From assembly GCA_046047755.1 (NCBI GenBank), contig JBJOHK010000018.1, forward strand, positions 1 to 8,301: a stretch of DNA of 8,301 nucleotides, in the 5' to 3' direction. This DNA is from JALRLA01 sp046047755. Its GTDB lineage: Bacteria > Bacteroidota > Bacteroidia > NS11-12g > UBA955. The notes below the pieces were generated by a model. The model was not told where the DNA came from, did no database searches, and saw nothing but the letters and a program-made list of their open reading frames with translations. Position 1 is the stretch's first letter, and every line of letters begins with the position of its first letter. Positions 7,189 to 8,301 of this stretch are shown here, piece by piece. A program made the position numbers and the translations under genes.

Positions 7189-7659
7189 TTATCCACGATT
7201 GGTGAGGAGTTCTTGAGCCAGCGATCGTGTGCAACGCAGCAGAGTTTGATACGTAGTTTCAAACCCTTCATCTCCTCCATACCAAGGGTCTTCTACATCA
7301 CCCCCTTTTTGGATGGAATCGAAATCGCGAATTTTTTGAATTTTGTGTTGGTGTTCACTTGGGCACAATTGGCGAACCGTACGCAAGTTGTTCTCATCCA
7401 TGACATAGATGTGGTCGAAATACACAAAATCACGGGCCTTGATTTGTCGGCTTTGGTGCTCCAGTATCAAGCCGTGTTGGCGCGCATTGTTTCGGGTTCG
7501 AATATCGGGAGACTCCCCGTCGTGAAAGCCATTGGTTCCGCAGGAATCTATCTCAAATTCATGGCTTCGCCTTAGGTCGGAAATGGTCTCTTTGAACAGT
7601 CCTTCTGCCAAGGGGCTCCGGCAAATATTTCCCAAGCAGACAAACAATACGCGCTTCAT
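7189..7659 (-). CDS. Low-molecular-weight protein tyrosine phosphatase
   Basis: A 156-residue cytoplasmic phosphatase of the LMW-PTP family, of normal length. The N-terminal P-loop CLGNICRS (8-15) contains the nucleophile Cys8 and phosphate-binding Arg14, and the general-acid Asp124 is in VEDPWYGG (122-129). Such enzymes dephosphorylate phosphotyrosine, or in some bacteria the tyrosine kinases that govern polysaccharide export (Wzb/Wzc type) or arginine phosphate. The next gene encodes a membrane glycosyltransferase, which would fit a polysaccharide role, but no tyrosine kinase or export gene is visible, so this is only a suggestion. The start at 7659 puts MKRVLFVCLGN at the family-typical position; the frame can be extended to TTG at 7668, but that codon lies inside the -7 box. 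It has its own promoter after the tRNA terminator. Confidence 0.94.
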   Translation of the reverse strand: MKRVLFVCLGNICRSPLAEGLFKETISDLRRSHEFEIDSCGTNGFHDGESPDIRTRNNARQHGLILEHQSRQIKARDFVYFDHIYVMDENNLRTVRQLCPSEHQHKIQKIRDFDSIQKGGDVEDPWYGGDEGFETTYQTLLRCTRSLAQELLTNRG

Positions 7660-7665
7660 AGATAA

Positions 7666-7694
7666 CAAAAATAGGAGTTGAAACTAAGGCCCAA
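7666..7694 (-). promoter_or_regulatory. Promoter of the tyrosine phosphatase gene (-33 and -7 boxes)
   Basis: On the minus strand TTG (7694-7692) is followed after 18 nt by TATTTTTG (7673-7666), fitting the TTG-N17-23-TAnnTTTG consensus of Flavobacterium-type promoters. It is the most complete promoter in the window. Only 6 nt separate the box from the ATG, so the transcript is probably leaderless or nearly so. Confidence 0.75.
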
Positions 7695-7719
7695 GAATCT
7701 AAAGGGGCGAAACGAACAT

Positions 7720-7825
<106 letters not shown>

Positions 7826-7832
7826 CAAAATG

Positions 7833-7906
7833 CGACCCCAACAGGATTCGAACCTGTGACCTACTGCTTAGAAGGCAGTTGCTCTATCCAGCTGAGCTAT
7901 GGGGTC
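7833..7906 (-). tRNA. tRNA-Arg (anticodon TCT)
   Basis: The acceptor GACCCCA/TGGGGTC, D-arm AGCTCAGCTGGATAGAGC, anticodon stem ACTGC/GCAGT with loop CTTCTAA (anticodon TCT at 7872-7870), and T-arm ACAGG/CCTGT with TTCGAAT give a standard fold, discriminator G. The 3' CCA is not encoded (CAT follows), so it must be added by the CCA-adding enzyme. It decodes AGA and AGG. First gene of the tRNA pair. Confidence 0.97.
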
Positions 7907-7920
7907 CCATGGGGCGGGTG

Positions 7921-7928
7921 CAAAGGTA
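7921..7928 (-). promoter_or_regulatory. -7 promoter element of the tRNA-Arg/tRNA-Pro transcript
   Basis: On the minus strand TACCTTTG, identical to the pckA box, ends 14 nt before the first base of tRNA-Arg, leaving a short leader for RNase P to remove. No convincing TTG is present 17-23 nt upstream. Confidence 0.7.
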
Positions 7929-7995
7929 CGAATTCAATTTCAATAAAGATTCGAGTTGAATAAATTTTCACGAGGCACCGCTGGTCTTGCCATAG

Positions 7996-8021
7996 CAACA
8001 AAAAAGGGCCCGAAGGCCCTT
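7996..8021 (-). terminator. Rho-independent terminator of a minus-strand transcript from the right
   Basis: On the minus strand AAGGGCC, loop TTCG and GGCCCTT form a 7-bp stem followed by TTTTTTG. On the plus strand no T-run follows the stem, which fixes the orientation. The nearest upstream reading frame ends at 8202, leaving about 180 nt of untranslated RNA before the terminator. Outer arms CATAG/CTATG (7991-7995 and 8029-8033) and CAA/TTG lengthen the hairpin. Confidence 0.8.
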
Positions 8022-8201
8022 GATTGCTCTATGAAACAACAACTACTGGTAGAATGTTAACATCTATAAGATTTACTAAATATGATAATGGCTTGTCGGA
8101 TAGAGAATTGTTGTGTTCTTCTTGTTGTTTAGGTAAACACAGTTGCCTGAGGTAATCCCCCAAAAAAATGTTTAATAATTGTTAAAGTGATTGAAAATCA
8201 A
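8022..8201. other. AT-rich stretch without a convincing gene
   Basis: With 7929-7995 this is the main gene-free part of the right end. On the minus strand it would be the 3' untranslated part of the transcript ending at the terminator near 8000. A frame of about 50 codons is open on the minus strand (stop TAG at about 8030) but has no ATG and no recognisable protein character. It contains the palindrome at 8126-8139 and the hexamer AGGTAA twice (8131-8136, 8150-8155). A 3' UTR, a small RNA or a regulatory region are all possible. Confidence 0.4.
8126..8139. repeat. 14-bp palindrome, candidate operator
   Basis: TGTTTA-GG-TAAACA is a perfect 6-bp-arm inverted repeat with a 2-bp spacer, the size of a dimeric regulator's binding site. 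No promoter box next to it was found, so its role is unknown and chance is possible in such AT-rich sequence. Confidence 0.35.
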
Positions 8202-8301
8202 TTATTTAATTTTCATGTGTGCTTTGATCCACTGCAATTGTCCGTATGAAAAACGAGGGTCGACCAAGGTCTTGAGGTGGGAAACGCTGTGGGATTCTGC
8301 T
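8202..8301 (-). CDS. C-terminal tail of an unidentified protein
   Basis: The minus strand is open from the right edge to TAA at 8204-8202, giving 32 residues that include LKTLVDPRFSYGQLQWIK and end in a basic, Lys-rich tail. I do not recognise the family. Support for a real gene is modest: the composition looks protein-like (DPRFSYGQLQWIK reads as a loop plus amphipathic helix), and a terminator in the same orientation follows about 180 nt downstream. The plus strand is also open here from ATG at 8215, but its product is rich in Cys and Trp and less protein-like. The bulk of the gene lies beyond the window. Confidence 0.5.
   Translation of the reverse strand, partial: AESHSVSHLKTLVDPRFSYGQLQWIKAHMKIK

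Noticed and set aside
7168..7575. Plus-strand frame of 135 codons opposite the tyrosine phosphatase
   Set aside because: It is antisense to a clearly identified gene and has no recognisable domain or promoter.
8030..8180. Minus-strand frame of about 50 codons in the AT-rich gap
   Set aside because: It has no ATG and no recognisable composition, and an open frame of this length is expected by chance.
8215..8301. Plus-strand frame starting at ATG 8215 and open to the edge
   Set aside because: It overlaps the minus-strand tail, which has better protein character and a matching terminator; the short plus product is unusually rich in Cys and Trp.

Overview
The window looks like an ordinary chromosomal housekeeping segment from a member of the Bacteroidota (Bacteroidetes). 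Three things point there. Most transcription units begin with a TAnnTTTG box, the -7 element read by the Bacteroidetes primary sigma factor. Start codons generally lack a Shine-Dalgarno sequence. The proteins have the look of Flavobacteriales or a close relative, although no finer placement can be made from sequence reading alone.

Left part (1-902, minus strand): a secreted PAP2-family phosphatase whose last codons overlap the start of a lipoprotein-type methionine sulfoxide reductase (msrA), which runs off the left edge. A divergent intergenic region (903-1042) carries two small inverted repeats and a TACCTTTG box for pckA.

Middle (1043-5345, plus strand): pckA, ATP-dependent phosphoenolpyruvate carboxykinase (gluconeogenesis), ends in a textbook GC hairpin plus T-run. 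Just 20 bp after the T-run lies the -7 box of alaS (alanyl-tRNA synthetase), whose ATG is only 7 nt downstream of that box. The stop codons of alaS and the convergent rsmG overlap in one CTAG.

Right part (5342-7906, minus strand, read right to left): tRNA-Arg(TCT) and tRNA-Pro(TGG) in tandem from a TACCTTTG promoter, a terminator, a low-molecular-weight protein tyrosine phosphatase, a membrane-anchored family 2 glycosyltransferase, and rsmG (16S rRNA m7G methyltransferase). The glycosyltransferase and rsmG overlap by 7 nt and are probably translationally coupled.

Right edge (7907-8301): the tRNA promoter, a long hairpin with a minus-strand terminator, about 180 bp of AT-rich sequence without a convincing gene but with a 14-bp palindrome, and the C-terminal tail of an unidentified minus-strand protein.

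I found no mobile element, CRISPR array, toxin-antitoxin pair or defence system, and no evidence of an undescribed system. The most interesting signals are regulatory: three genes have -7 boxes 6-10 nt before their start codons and so are probably leaderless or nearly so, and the region 7991-8201 is unexplained.
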